Source: Sphingobacterium puteale
GTDB taxonomy: Bacteria > Bacteroidota > Bacteroidia > Sphingobacteriales > Sphingobacteriaceae
Length of the DNA stretch: 64,000 bases
Assembly (NCBI RefSeq): GCF_003627955.1
Contig: NZ_RBWS01000001.1
Span: forward strand, 682,001-746,000
Direction of reading: 5' to 3'
Position 1 is the stretch's first letter; every line of letters begins with the position of its first letter. The position numbers and the translations under genes are program-made. This document shows, one piece after another, positions 53,568 to 61,506 of this stretch. A model generated the notes under the pieces. The model was given only the letters and a program-made list of their open reading frames with translations. It searched no databases and was not told the DNA's origin.

Positions 53568-55010
53568 ATGATCAACACGGAGAAAAAGGGTAATTACCGT
53601 TGGGTAATATGCTCCTTACTATTTTTTGCTACTACAATCAATTACCTGGACCGCCAGGTGCTATCCCTGACCTGGAAGGATTTTATTAGCCCCGAATTTC
53701 ATTGGACAAATACGGACTATGGTAACATTACGGCCCTGTTTTCAATCTTTTATGCCATCAGTATGCTGTTTGCAGGTCGCTTTGTGGATTGGATGGATAC
53801 AAAAAAAGGTTTTCTATGGGCAATTGGAATCTGGTCCTTTGGCGCAATACTGCATGCCTTCTGTGGTATAGCGACGTCAGGAATTGTTGCTGGTGAATGG
53901 TTCGTTGGTTTCGAAGGCGCAAAAGAGGCAATTTCTCATGTCAACAACGTGGGGTTAGTAATCAGTGTCAGTGTCAATCTATTTATCTTTGCCCGCTTTG
54001 TTCTTGCGGTCGGAGAGGCGGGGAATTTTCCTGCTGCGATTAAAGCCACTGCGGAATATTTTCCGAAAAAAGACCGTGCCCTCTCAACGAGTATCTTCAA
54101 TTCAGGTGCAACTATTGGCGCCTTGGCAGCTCCCTTAACCATTCCTGTAATCGCCGCGCATTGGGGCTGGGAAATGTCTTTCATCATCATCGGTGCATTA
54201 GGATTTGTCTGGATGGGTTTTTGGATGTTTCTCTATAAAAAGCCAAATGAAAACCCAAAAGTCAATGCGGCCGAGCTGGCTTATATCAATCAAGATGACC
54301 ATGAACAGCAGATCACACCTACTGGCGATACCAAACTTCCAAGAACGACCATTTCTGAATGCTTAAAATATAAGCAAACCTGGGCATTCGTCTTTGGAAA
54401 ATTTATGACTGACGGAGTCTGGTGGTTTTTCTTATTCTGGATGCCGGCTTATCTTTCTGCCGTCTACGACATAAAATCATCGGATACAGAAGGACAGCTC
54501 GCAATTTTTGTGCTTTATGCAATTACCATGTTGTCTATTTATGGTGGATGGCTACCAACCTATTTTGTTGACAAAAAAGGAATGAACGCTTACGAAGGGC
54601 GCATGAAAGCCATGCTGTTGTTTGCTTTTGTGCCATTGGTCGTACTCTTTGCACAGCCTCTGGGACATATCTCCTATTGGATACCTGTCATTCTTATCGG
54701 TTTCGCCGGGGCCGCACACCAGTCCTGGTCCGCCAATATCTTTTCGACCGTTGGAGACTCTTTTCCAAAGCGCTCCATTGCAACCGTTACCGGAATTGGG
54801 GGGCTCGCGGGAGGTGTAGGAGCCTTTATTATCAACAAAACATCAGGATGGCTATTTGATTATGCCAAAGAAACCCAGATGACTTTTATGGGCTTCAAAG
54901 GCGAGGAAGCAGGTTATTTCATTATCTTTTCCTTCTGTGCCATTGCCTATTTAATTGCATGGGTCGTAATGAAAACACTAGTTCCTAAACTTATTTTAAT
55001 AAAAAATTAA
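53568..55010 (+). CDS. MFS hexuronate transporter, ExuT-like
   Basis: A 480-residue inner membrane carrier with 12 transmembrane segments, of the anion:cation symporter (ExuT/GarP) group: NYLDRQVLSLTWKD near the start (about 24-37) and AVGEAGNFPAAIKATAEYFPKKDRA (about 140-164) are typical. It probably imports galacturonate with protons. Relative to E. coli ExuT it has an insertion in the first half (about 92-125, GIATSGIVAGEWFVG...). It lies in the pectin operon or a sub-operon after the gap. Confidence 0.9.
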   Translation: MINTEKKGNYRWVICSLLFFATTINYLDRQVLSLTWKDFISPEFHWTNTDYGNITALFSIFYAISMLFAGRFVDWMDTKKGFLWAIGIWSFGAILHAFCGIATSGIVAGEWFVGFEGAKEAISHVNNVGLVISVSVNLFIFARFVLAVGEAGNFPAAIKATAEYFPKKDRALSTSIFNSGATIGALAAPLTIPVIAAHWGWEMSFIIIGALGFVWMGFWMFLYKKPNENPKVNAAELAYINQDDHEQQITPTGDTKLPRTTISECLKYKQTWAFVFGKFMTDGVWWFFLFWMPAYLSAVYDIKSSDTEGQLAIFVLYAITMLSIYGGWLPTYFVDKKGMNAYEGRMKAMLLFAFVPLVVLFAQPLGHISYWIPVILIGFAGAAHQSWSANIFSTVGDSFPKRSIATVTGIGGLAGGVGAFIINKTSGWLFDYAKETQMTFMGFKGEEAGYFIIFSFCAIAYLIAWVVMKTLVPKLILIKN

Positions 55011-55081
55011 CATATATTGCAAAATTTATATTATATTAGCAATATCTTTATAAATATCAATCTAAACCATTTTTAAAAACA

Positions 55082-56701
55082 ATGAGCTTAAACTTAGAAG
55101 GTATCTTCTACGAGGAGAAAGACATTCCCGCAGAATTTACGCTCGACGAACAGGTCGATCAAAGAGAGTTCCTTTCCAATGGAGAAATGATTTCTTGGAC
55201 GGGTCAAGTAAACGAAGTTTTTTCACCTATTTGTGTGAAGACTAAGGATGGCTTGAAACGTAAGCGCATCGGTAGTTTCCCTGTTTGTACAGAAAAAGAG
55301 TCCATGGAAGCCTTAGACGCTGCTGTAAAAGCATACGACAATGGCCGTGGAGAATGGCCGACAATGAGCGTTGCCGATCGTATTACTTGTGTTGAAAATT
55401 TCACACAAAAGATGATTGCCAAGAAGGACATTGTCGTCAAGCTTATTATGTGGGAAATTGGCAAATCCTACGCTGACTCCGTGAAAGAATTTGATCGTAC
55501 GGTAGAATACATCTATGCGACGATCGATGCACTGAAAGATATAGACCGCGATTCTTCACGTTTTCAAATCGAACAGGGTATCGTTGCCCAAATCCGAAGA
55601 TCTCCATTAGGAGTCGTACTCTGTATGGGGCCATTCAATTATCCGTTGAATGAGACCTTTACGACATTGATTCCCGCATTGATCATGGGGAATACCATGT
55701 TATTCAAACCACCTAAACATGGTACATTATTACACTATCCTTTATTAGAAGCTTTTAAAACAAGTTTCCCAAAAGGTGTTGTCAATACGATCTATGGCCG
55801 TGGCAATAAAATTGTCCCTAGTCTAATGCAATCGGGAAAGATCAATGTATTAACGCTAATCGGTTCAAGCCGTGTAGCTGACGAACTTAAAAAATTGCAT
55901 CCAAAAGTGAATCGCCTCCGTGCAATTCTTGGTTTGGACGCAAAAAATGCAGCAATCATTACCAAAGATGCAGATTTAAATCTAGCAGTTTCTGAAACAG
56001 TATTGGGTTCACTTTCATTCAATGGTCAACGTTGCACGGCACTTAAAATTATCTATGTGCACCGTAGCTTGGCACAAGAGTTCCTGAAACGTCTCTCTGC
56101 TGAAGTTGCTAAATTGAAATATGGAATGCCATGGGAAAAGGGAGTATCTTTGACTCCGCTTCCTGAAGTCAATAAACCGGCATATTTGACTGAATGCATT
56201 GAAGATGCAAAAGCATACGGTGCGAAAGTAGTGAATGAGAACGGTGGCCAAGTCGCTGAATCATTCTTCTATCCGGCGATTGTTTATCCTGTCAATTCAC
56301 AGATGAAACTTTATAGAGAGGAGCAGTTTGGCCCGGTTATCCCAGTCGTTCCTTTTGATGACCTGGAAGAACCTATCGAATACTTAATCGGATCTTCGCA
56401 TGGACAACAGGTAAGTATTTTCAGCAATAATGCAGCTGTTGTTTCATCGCTTATTGATCCACTGGTCAATCAAGTGAGCCGTGTAAACATCAATTGTCAA
56501 TGCCAACGCGGCCCGGATACTTTCCCTTTCACAGGTAGAAAGGACAGTGCTGAAGGAACGTTGTCAGTAGTCGATGCCTTGCGTTCATTCTCCATACGTT
56601 CTTTAGTAGCGACAAAATTCACTGAGGAAAACAAAAAACTATTAAATGACATCGTAAGTGAAAATGAATCAAATTTCTTAAGCACGAAATATATCTTCTA
56701 G
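55082..56701 (+). CDS. gapN: GapN-like NADP-dependent glyceraldehyde-3-phosphate dehydrogenase (aldehyde dehydrogenase family)
   Basis: A 539-residue aldehyde dehydrogenase most like the non-phosphorylating GAPDH branch, which oxidises the triose directly to 3-phosphoglycerate with NADP. Visible are GPFNYPLN (183-190), the nucleophile Cys318 in NGQRCTALK, and a C-terminal QVSRVNINCQCQRGPDTFPF stretch. The position of the usual general base (ELGGK) reads GLDAK (284-288), so the standard Glu is absent. A near-consensus -7 element (TATCTTTA, 55043-55050) could give it a separate transcript. It is placed to use the triose from Eda. Substrate is inferred. Confidence 0.82.
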   Translation: MSLNLEGIFYEEKDIPAEFTLDEQVDQREFLSNGEMISWTGQVNEVFSPICVKTKDGLKRKRIGSFPVCTEKESMEALDAAVKAYDNGRGEWPTMSVADRITCVENFTQKMIAKKDIVVKLIMWEIGKSYADSVKEFDRTVEYIYATIDALKDIDRDSSRFQIEQGIVAQIRRSPLGVVLCMGPFNYPLNETFTTLIPALIMGNTMLFKPPKHGTLLHYPLLEAFKTSFPKGVVNTIYGRGNKIVPSLMQSGKINVLTLIGSSRVADELKKLHPKVNRLRAILGLDAKNAAIITKDADLNLAVSETVLGSLSFNGQRCTALKIIYVHRSLAQEFLKRLSAEVAKLKYGMPWEKGVSLTPLPEVNKPAYLTECIEDAKAYGAKVVNENGGQVAESFFYPAIVYPVNSQMKLYREEQFGPVIPVVPFDDLEEPIEYLIGSSHGQQVSIFSNNAAVVSSLIDPLVNQVSRVNINCQCQRGPDTFPFTGRKDSAEGTLSVVDALRSFSIRSLVATKFTEENKKLLNDIVSENESNFLSTKYIF

Positions 56702-56715
56702 TATACGGATGATAC

Positions 56716-56752
56716 AAAAAAGCGACATCGAGATTATCGATGTCGCTTTTTT
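56716..56752. terminator. Terminator at the end of the pectin operon
   Basis: AAAAAAGCGACATCGA and TCGATGTCGCTTTTTT form a perfect stem around a short loop. It ends gapN (+) and the convergent CE12 gene (-) on the other side. Confidence 0.9.
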
Positions 56753-56879
56753 GTATTCATTTTTTCAGAAATTCTTCAAATACTTTTCATATCCACTGCA
56801 TCTTTTTACGACAGCCGTCCCTCTGTCAATCAAATTGATTTGAGTCTATGCTTCTTCCTGATTTTATAACGTCCTAAAG

Positions 56880-57647
56880 TTACTTCAGAATCAGATTGTC
56901 TTGAATAGGTAACTGTAAATCGCGAATCCCCTCGGCAACGAGCCTTGCCACTTCTTTAGCACCAAAAGTATTCAGATGCGTATCATCTTTCTTTCCCTGT
57001 GGATAATTCTTTTCACCGCTGTTCACATGCAAAAACAATTTCTTACTGTCCTCCACTCCGTAGGACATGACAAGTTTTGTTGTCTTATCCTCCATGTCAA
57101 TCAAAGGAGTTTGCATATCCCTAGCAACCCTACGGATAATTGCAGGATATGCTCCATGGGTTTTCACGAGCACGTCATTTTCAAATTTACGCCGTACTAT
57201 CGGTGTCAAAAGAATCGGAGTACCGCCCTTCTCTCTTGTTTGATTGATATAGAAAATCAAATTCTGTTCGAACTCTTCCAACGAAGTTCCCACAGCAGGT
57301 TTATGGATCTTTTCATCATTATGTCCAAACTGAATGAACACATAATCTCCTAGACGAAGGTTTTCAAAAATAGGCTTCCAATGATTTACAGCACTTCCAT
57401 CTTTGCCCACATCATGTTTAAAGGATTTGGAACTACGCCCATTTAATGCACGGTTATCGACCTTCACCTGTTGATTGAACATCTTTGCAAAGGCCATTCC
57501 CCAACCAGTTTCTGGAAAGGTATGGCTGTCTTTATCCGCAGCTGTAGAGTCGCCAATTATATAGATTGTGCGGACTTGTTCTCGCTGTAAAGCCAAGAGA
57601 AAAATTATCATCACACAGCCCGAAATAAGTGTACCGATTTTTTTCAT
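56880..57647 (-). CDS. Rhamnogalacturonan acetylesterase, CE12 (GDSL/SGNH)
   Basis: Removes acetyl groups from rhamnogalacturonan, opening it to lyases and hydrolases. The 255-residue protein has a signal peptide (about 1-24) and the SGNH set: GDS with Ser34, Gly70 in NGRSS, Asn110 in GHND, and Asp221/His224 in DDTH. It is divergent from the LacI gene, with the paired operators in between, so it is likely under the same control as the main operon. Confidence 0.9.
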   Translation of the reverse strand: MKKIGTLISGCVMIIFLLALQREQVRTIYIIGDSTAADKDSHTFPETGWGMAFAKMFNQQVKVDNRALNGRSSKSFKHDVGKDGSAVNHWKPIFENLRLGDYVFIQFGHNDEKIHKPAVGTSLEEFEQNLIFYINQTREKGGTPILLTPIVRRKFENDVLVKTHGAYPAIIRRVARDMQTPLIDMEDKTTKLVMSYGVEDSKKLFLHVNSGEKNYPQGKKDDTHLNTFGAKEVARLVAEGIRDLQLPIQDNLILK

Positions 57648-57776
57648 ATTTTTAGGTATTTAAATAAAATGATTAAATTACTTTTGCACGAACTGCATGG
57701 ATATTTATTTGGTTATCCTATAATCAAGTTTACAAAGTATATTTCACTTGTTAATGCCAGTATCATTAATAAAGTT

Positions 57777-57804
57777 GTGCAAACGTTATCGGCAACGTTT
57801 GCAC
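57777..57804. promoter_or_regulatory. Paired LacI-type operators between the CE12 and LacI genes
   Basis: GTGCAAACGTT (57777-57787) and AACGTTTGCAC (57794-57804) are perfect 11-base inverted copies separated by six bases. Read outward-in, each half continues into the same GCAAACGTTRYCG motif found twice ahead of the GH28 gene. It lies 62 bases before the LacI ATG and 130 before the CE12 ATG. Confidence 0.75.
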
Positions 57805-57865
57805 AGGGGATTTAATTAGGTTTTGTAATTTTTTTTGATTAATATTATAGTCTATTTTGCCGATT

Positions 57866-58876
57866 ATGAAATTCGAAAACTATACAATCAAAGACATTGC
57901 TAAAGCGCTTAATTTATCAACTTCTACCATCTCCAGAGCATTAAGAGATAGTTATGAAATAAGTCCTGAAACAAAAAAAGTTGTATTGGAATATGCCGAA
58001 AAAATCAATTATCGTGCTAATCCCATTGCGAGGAGCTTAAAGGAACGTCGAAGCCACTCCATTGGTATTATTGTGAGTGAAATAGCCAATAATTTCTTCT
58101 CCCAAGTCATCAACGGCGTCGAATCTATTGCTTATGACAAAAATTTTCAGATCATTATTTCACAGACACATGAGTCTTCGGAAAGGGAACGGCTTAATGT
58201 GGAGTACCTAACATCCAGAGGCATAGATGGCCTACTGATTGCATTGTCTTCAGAAACCGAGGACATTTCCTATCTCCATCAATTAAAAGAACGTGGATTT
58301 CCAATTGTATTTTTTGATCGAATCCCAAAACAGTTTAACACGTACAAGGTCGTGGTCAACAATCAGCAAGGGGCCTACGATGCGACCCAGCATCTTATAA
58401 AACTCGGAAACAAGAAAATCGCGCATCTGACAAGCTCAAAATCCTTGTCCATAACAAGAGATCGCTTAGAAGGATATAAAAAGGCATTACTGGCAAATCA
58501 TATCGATTTTGCCCCGAATCTTGTCAAATATTCTCAATATGGGGGTCTGCATTTAGACGAAATTGAAAAAGCGATCGAAGAGCTTATCCAAATTGGTTTT
58601 GATGCCATTTTTATCTCTGGAGACAAATTGACCACGGGATACCTTCATGTTACAAAAAAAAGAAATTTCGGCGCCGCTAGCAATATCGCTATTGCCGGAT
58701 TTACAAATTCTAATGTTGTCGAACTATTTTCGTCCAAAGTCACAGCAATCAGACAACCTGCTTTCGAAATGGGGAAAATTGCTACCGAACTGCTGATCAA
58801 ACTGATAGAAGCCAAATATCCTATTACAGAATTTGAAACCCGTGTATTACCCACCGAACTGATTACCAATGATTAA
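57866..58876 (+). CDS. LacI-family transcriptional regulator of the pectin locus
   Basis: A 336-residue regulator: N-terminal helix-turn-helix (about 5-30; YTIKDIAKALNLSTSTISRAL) with hinge helix, then a periplasmic-binding-protein-like ligand domain (about 60-330). Start at 57866 is chosen; a TTG at 57857 would add three residues. Its position beside the pectin operon and the shared operator motif point to control of that operon, probably relieved by a uronate metabolite. The ligand is unknown. It likely represses itself. Confidence 0.9.
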   Translation: MKFENYTIKDIAKALNLSTSTISRALRDSYEISPETKKVVLEYAEKINYRANPIARSLKERRSHSIGIIVSEIANNFFSQVINGVESIAYDKNFQIIISQTHESSERERLNVEYLTSRGIDGLLIALSSETEDISYLHQLKERGFPIVFFDRIPKQFNTYKVVVNNQQGAYDATQHLIKLGNKKIAHLTSSKSLSITRDRLEGYKKALLANHIDFAPNLVKYSQYGGLHLDEIEKAIEELIQIGFDAIFISGDKLTTGYLHVTKKRNFGAASNIAIAGFTNSNVVELFSSKVTAIRQPAFEMGKIATELLIKLIEAKYPITEFETRVLPTELITND

Positions 58877-58878
58877 AT

Positions 58879-58914
58879 AAAAAGCCGTAAAAACAAGATA
58901 TTCTTACGGCTTTA
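58879..58914. terminator. Terminator between the LacI gene and the receptor gene
   Basis: AGCCGTAA and TTACGGCT form a stem with A-run on the left and a short T-run on the right, between convergent stops at 58876 and 58938. Confidence 0.7.
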
Positions 58915-58937
58915 TACAATTACTTAACGAACAGTAA

Positions 58938-61361
58938 TTATTGCGCTCTTTCTTTCTCTTCGTTGCTTGTATCTTTCTTACGGTAATTATTTTTAAGGTT
59001 ACCAAATTTGTATGAATAGGTCAGCCGTATAACCCGACGATCTTGACGTTGCCTGATCTGAGAATCAAATTGACCAAAAGTAGTGACCAGGTTTTGATTG
59101 CCAGTATTGAATAGATCACTCACCGCCAATTTTAAGGAACTACGCTGATCTTTAAATGTTTTGGTCGCTCCCACTTCCATGTCCCATCTTCCCTCTAAGT
59201 CATACACACTGTATTTAAAAGGTGAAAAATAGCGTAAATTAACATTAGCCGTAAGACTCTTACTTAATTTTAGATTATGCATGGAATTCGCTTGAAGGAG
59301 AAATGATTTCCTTTTGATCGGAATGCCTGAAATCATACCATCAAAATCAAAGTAGATTCCAGTGATATTATTATTCATGCTCCAGATCTTCAATACCGTA
59401 ATGGGAATATTTAGATTTAAATAAGAGGTTAAATTCCGACCTAAATTCTCCCGCACAACCCAAGTCTTATCTCTGACGGAGTCCTGTCCCATGCTTTCTA
59501 CAATTGCGTCTTTCACATCATTGACACCCAATGTCACATTATAACGCTGCAACAAGGTATAATTCAATGTGAATTCATTGGAAAATTGGGGATTTAGATA
59601 AGGATTTCCGCGCTCAAAAGTCAACTTGTCAATATAATAATCAAATGGATTCAGTTGACGATAATTAGGACGGGTCACTTTTCTGGTGTAACCTATAGAC
59701 AATATATGATTCTCATTTAGCGAATAGGTCAAATTAGCGTTGGGGAAAAGTTGAAAATAATCACGTTTCACACGCTTGCTCTTTGTTAATGAGTTTCCAT
59801 CTGACATCGTATACTCTCCCCGCACACCAGCTTTTAAACTCCATTTTCCAATGCTTGTATTATAATCGAGATAGCCCGCCACTATTTGCTCCTTATAGAC
59901 AAAATGATTTGTACGTGTCGTATCATTTATCCAGGAGCTATTCTGTAGGGAGTCTTTCTGCAACATTTCAAAAAGCAGATCATTATCAGACTTTACATTC
60001 GAATATTTCCCCCCCATCTCAAGCTTGGATTTTTTTGATAAGGGATGTTCGTAATCGAACTTTGCAACATAGATATCGATACCGATTGGCATTCCACTGC
60101 GTTCATTTTCCAACGGGGAAACTGGCTTCATACCGGCATCAAAATATTCATTGCGATAGGTGACACGTTTATTGCTCCTAAATTTGCTCCAGTCCAAATC
60201 AACAGTCAGTTTCCGTCCATTGGAATCTATCTTAAACTCATTATTCAGATTAGCGGAGTAGCGGTCAAACAATTCTTTGAAAGAGGACGATGAGCTTAAT
60301 ATCGTATCATAAGCGGATACGGTAGTACCTATATTCGTCCTACTGTCATTGTCATTGTATTCGGTATTATTTGACCCATTGAATTGCAGTGTTAATGTAT
60401 TTCTTGAAGATGTCTTTTGTTCAACGCCAAAACGGTAGGAATGATTGCGTTCATCTTCATCCAATATTGATTTTTGATTGAAATATTTCTTTTTACCATC
60501 ATTCTGTATAACCCGGTCTATATACAGCTTACGGTAAGACTTTTCATCCGAATAAGCATAGGAACCAAACAGTGTTGTATTATTCTTTTTGTAATTTAAT
60601 GAAAGGGAACTATTTCCCTTGAATTTTTCACCGCTTCCTGCCGTCAGGTTAAAGGTCCCGTTAAATCCTTCCATACGATTCTTCTTAAGGACGATGTTGA
60701 TCGTTCCTACAGCCCCTTCAGCATCATCCTTAGCGGATCGTGTCGTAATCACTTCAACGGATTTAATCTGATTACCATCCGTGCTTTTTAAAAAGCTCAA
60801 AAGTTGCTCACCGGACATATAGGTTTGTCGTCCATCAATGGTAACGGCCACCCCCGATTGTCCCATCAATTGCAAATTATTGTTGTTGTCCAAGCTAACA
60901 CCGGGCGCACGCTGCACGATATCCAGTGCATTGTTGCCGGCAGCCAATGGAGAATTCTCTACATTTAGGATCAACTTACCGGGCTTACTCTCGACCATAG
61001 GACGTTTACCTTCCACGGTAACTTCCTCTAATTTTCTGTTATCCGCGATCAACTCGATCACAGCAGGAGAGTAATCGGACTTATCGATAGCAAAAGAGCT
61101 ACTTCGGTTTGAAGTATATCCCACCATCTTTGCTTCAACGAGATAATTTCCGGGCCCCACGTCCGTGAATTGATATTCTCCGTACTCATTGGTGACTACC
61201 GCCTTTAAGACAACAGCAGAATTAGCTTTCATTAGGTAGGCCGTTGCTAAAGGCAGCGGCAAATGATCTGCCGAGTGCACTTTCCCAGTAACTTTCACTT
61301 GCGCATGGGCAAAGGAGACAATTAAAAAATTTACCAGTAAGAAGTAAAAATATTTTTTCAT
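58938..61361 (-). CDS. TonB-dependent-receptor-like outer membrane beta-barrel protein
   Basis: An 807-residue outer membrane protein: signal peptide (about 1-20), carboxypeptidase-D-like regulatory domain (about 22-110), a plug-like domain (about 115-225; VAVTIDGRQTYMSGEQLL) and a 22-strand-type barrel of the OMP_b-brl_3 group. The last residues after the barrel (KDTSNEEKERAQ) are a polar tail rather than a terminal aromatic. It is not a SusC protein and has no SusD partner. Being convergent and behind a terminator, it is probably not part of the pectin regulon. Ligand unknown. Confidence 0.88.
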   Translation of the reverse strand: MKKYFYFLLVNFLIVSFAHAQVKVTGKVHSADHLPLPLATAYLMKANSAVVLKAVVTNEYGEYQFTDVGPGNYLVEAKMVGYTSNRSSSFAIDKSDYSPAVIELIADNRKLEEVTVEGKRPMVESKPGKLILNVENSPLAAGNNALDIVQRAPGVSLDNNNNLQLMGQSGVAVTIDGRQTYMSGEQLLSFLKSTDGNQIKSVEVITTRSAKDDAEGAVGTINIVLKKNRMEGFNGTFNLTAGSGEKFKGNSSLSLNYKKNNTTLFGSYAYSDEKSYRKLYIDRVIQNDGKKKYFNQKSILDEDERNHSYRFGVEQKTSSRNTLTLQFNGSNNTEYNDNDSRTNIGTTVSAYDTILSSSSSFKELFDRYSANLNNEFKIDSNGRKLTVDLDWSKFRSNKRVTYRNEYFDAGMKPVSPLENERSGMPIGIDIYVAKFDYEHPLSKKSKLEMGGKYSNVKSDNDLLFEMLQKDSLQNSSWINDTTRTNHFVYKEQIVAGYLDYNTSIGKWSLKAGVRGEYTMSDGNSLTKSKRVKRDYFQLFPNANLTYSLNENHILSIGYTRKVTRPNYRQLNPFDYYIDKLTFERGNPYLNPQFSNEFTLNYTLLQRYNVTLGVNDVKDAIVESMGQDSVRDKTWVVRENLGRNLTSYLNLNIPITVLKIWSMNNNITGIYFDFDGMISGIPIKRKSFLLQANSMHNLKLSKSLTANVNLRYFSPFKYSVYDLEGRWDMEVGATKTFKDQRSSLKLAVSDLFNTGNQNLVTTFGQFDSQIRQRQDRRVIRLTYSYKFGNLKNNYRKKDTSNEEKERAQ

Positions 61362-61471
61362 TATTAGGATAATCTTGTTTAACGTAATGAAACTTCAAAA
61401 GGGCCATCGTCATCTTGTTACAAGTTGACCTCAGCGCTAAATGGCATCATCATGGTATTGGCTTGTATGAT

Positions 61472-61502
61472 CTGTCTTCCGCCCGGTTGAAGCGGAAGAC
61501 AG
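61472..61502 (-). terminator. Stable hairpin past the PspC gene
   Basis: CTGTCTTCCGC and GCGGAAGACAG form a perfect 11-base stem, four bases after the stop at 61507. No T-run follows on the minus strand, so it may protect the mRNA end or work with a factor rather than terminate by itself. Confidence 0.5.
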
Positions 61503-61506
61503 CTTA

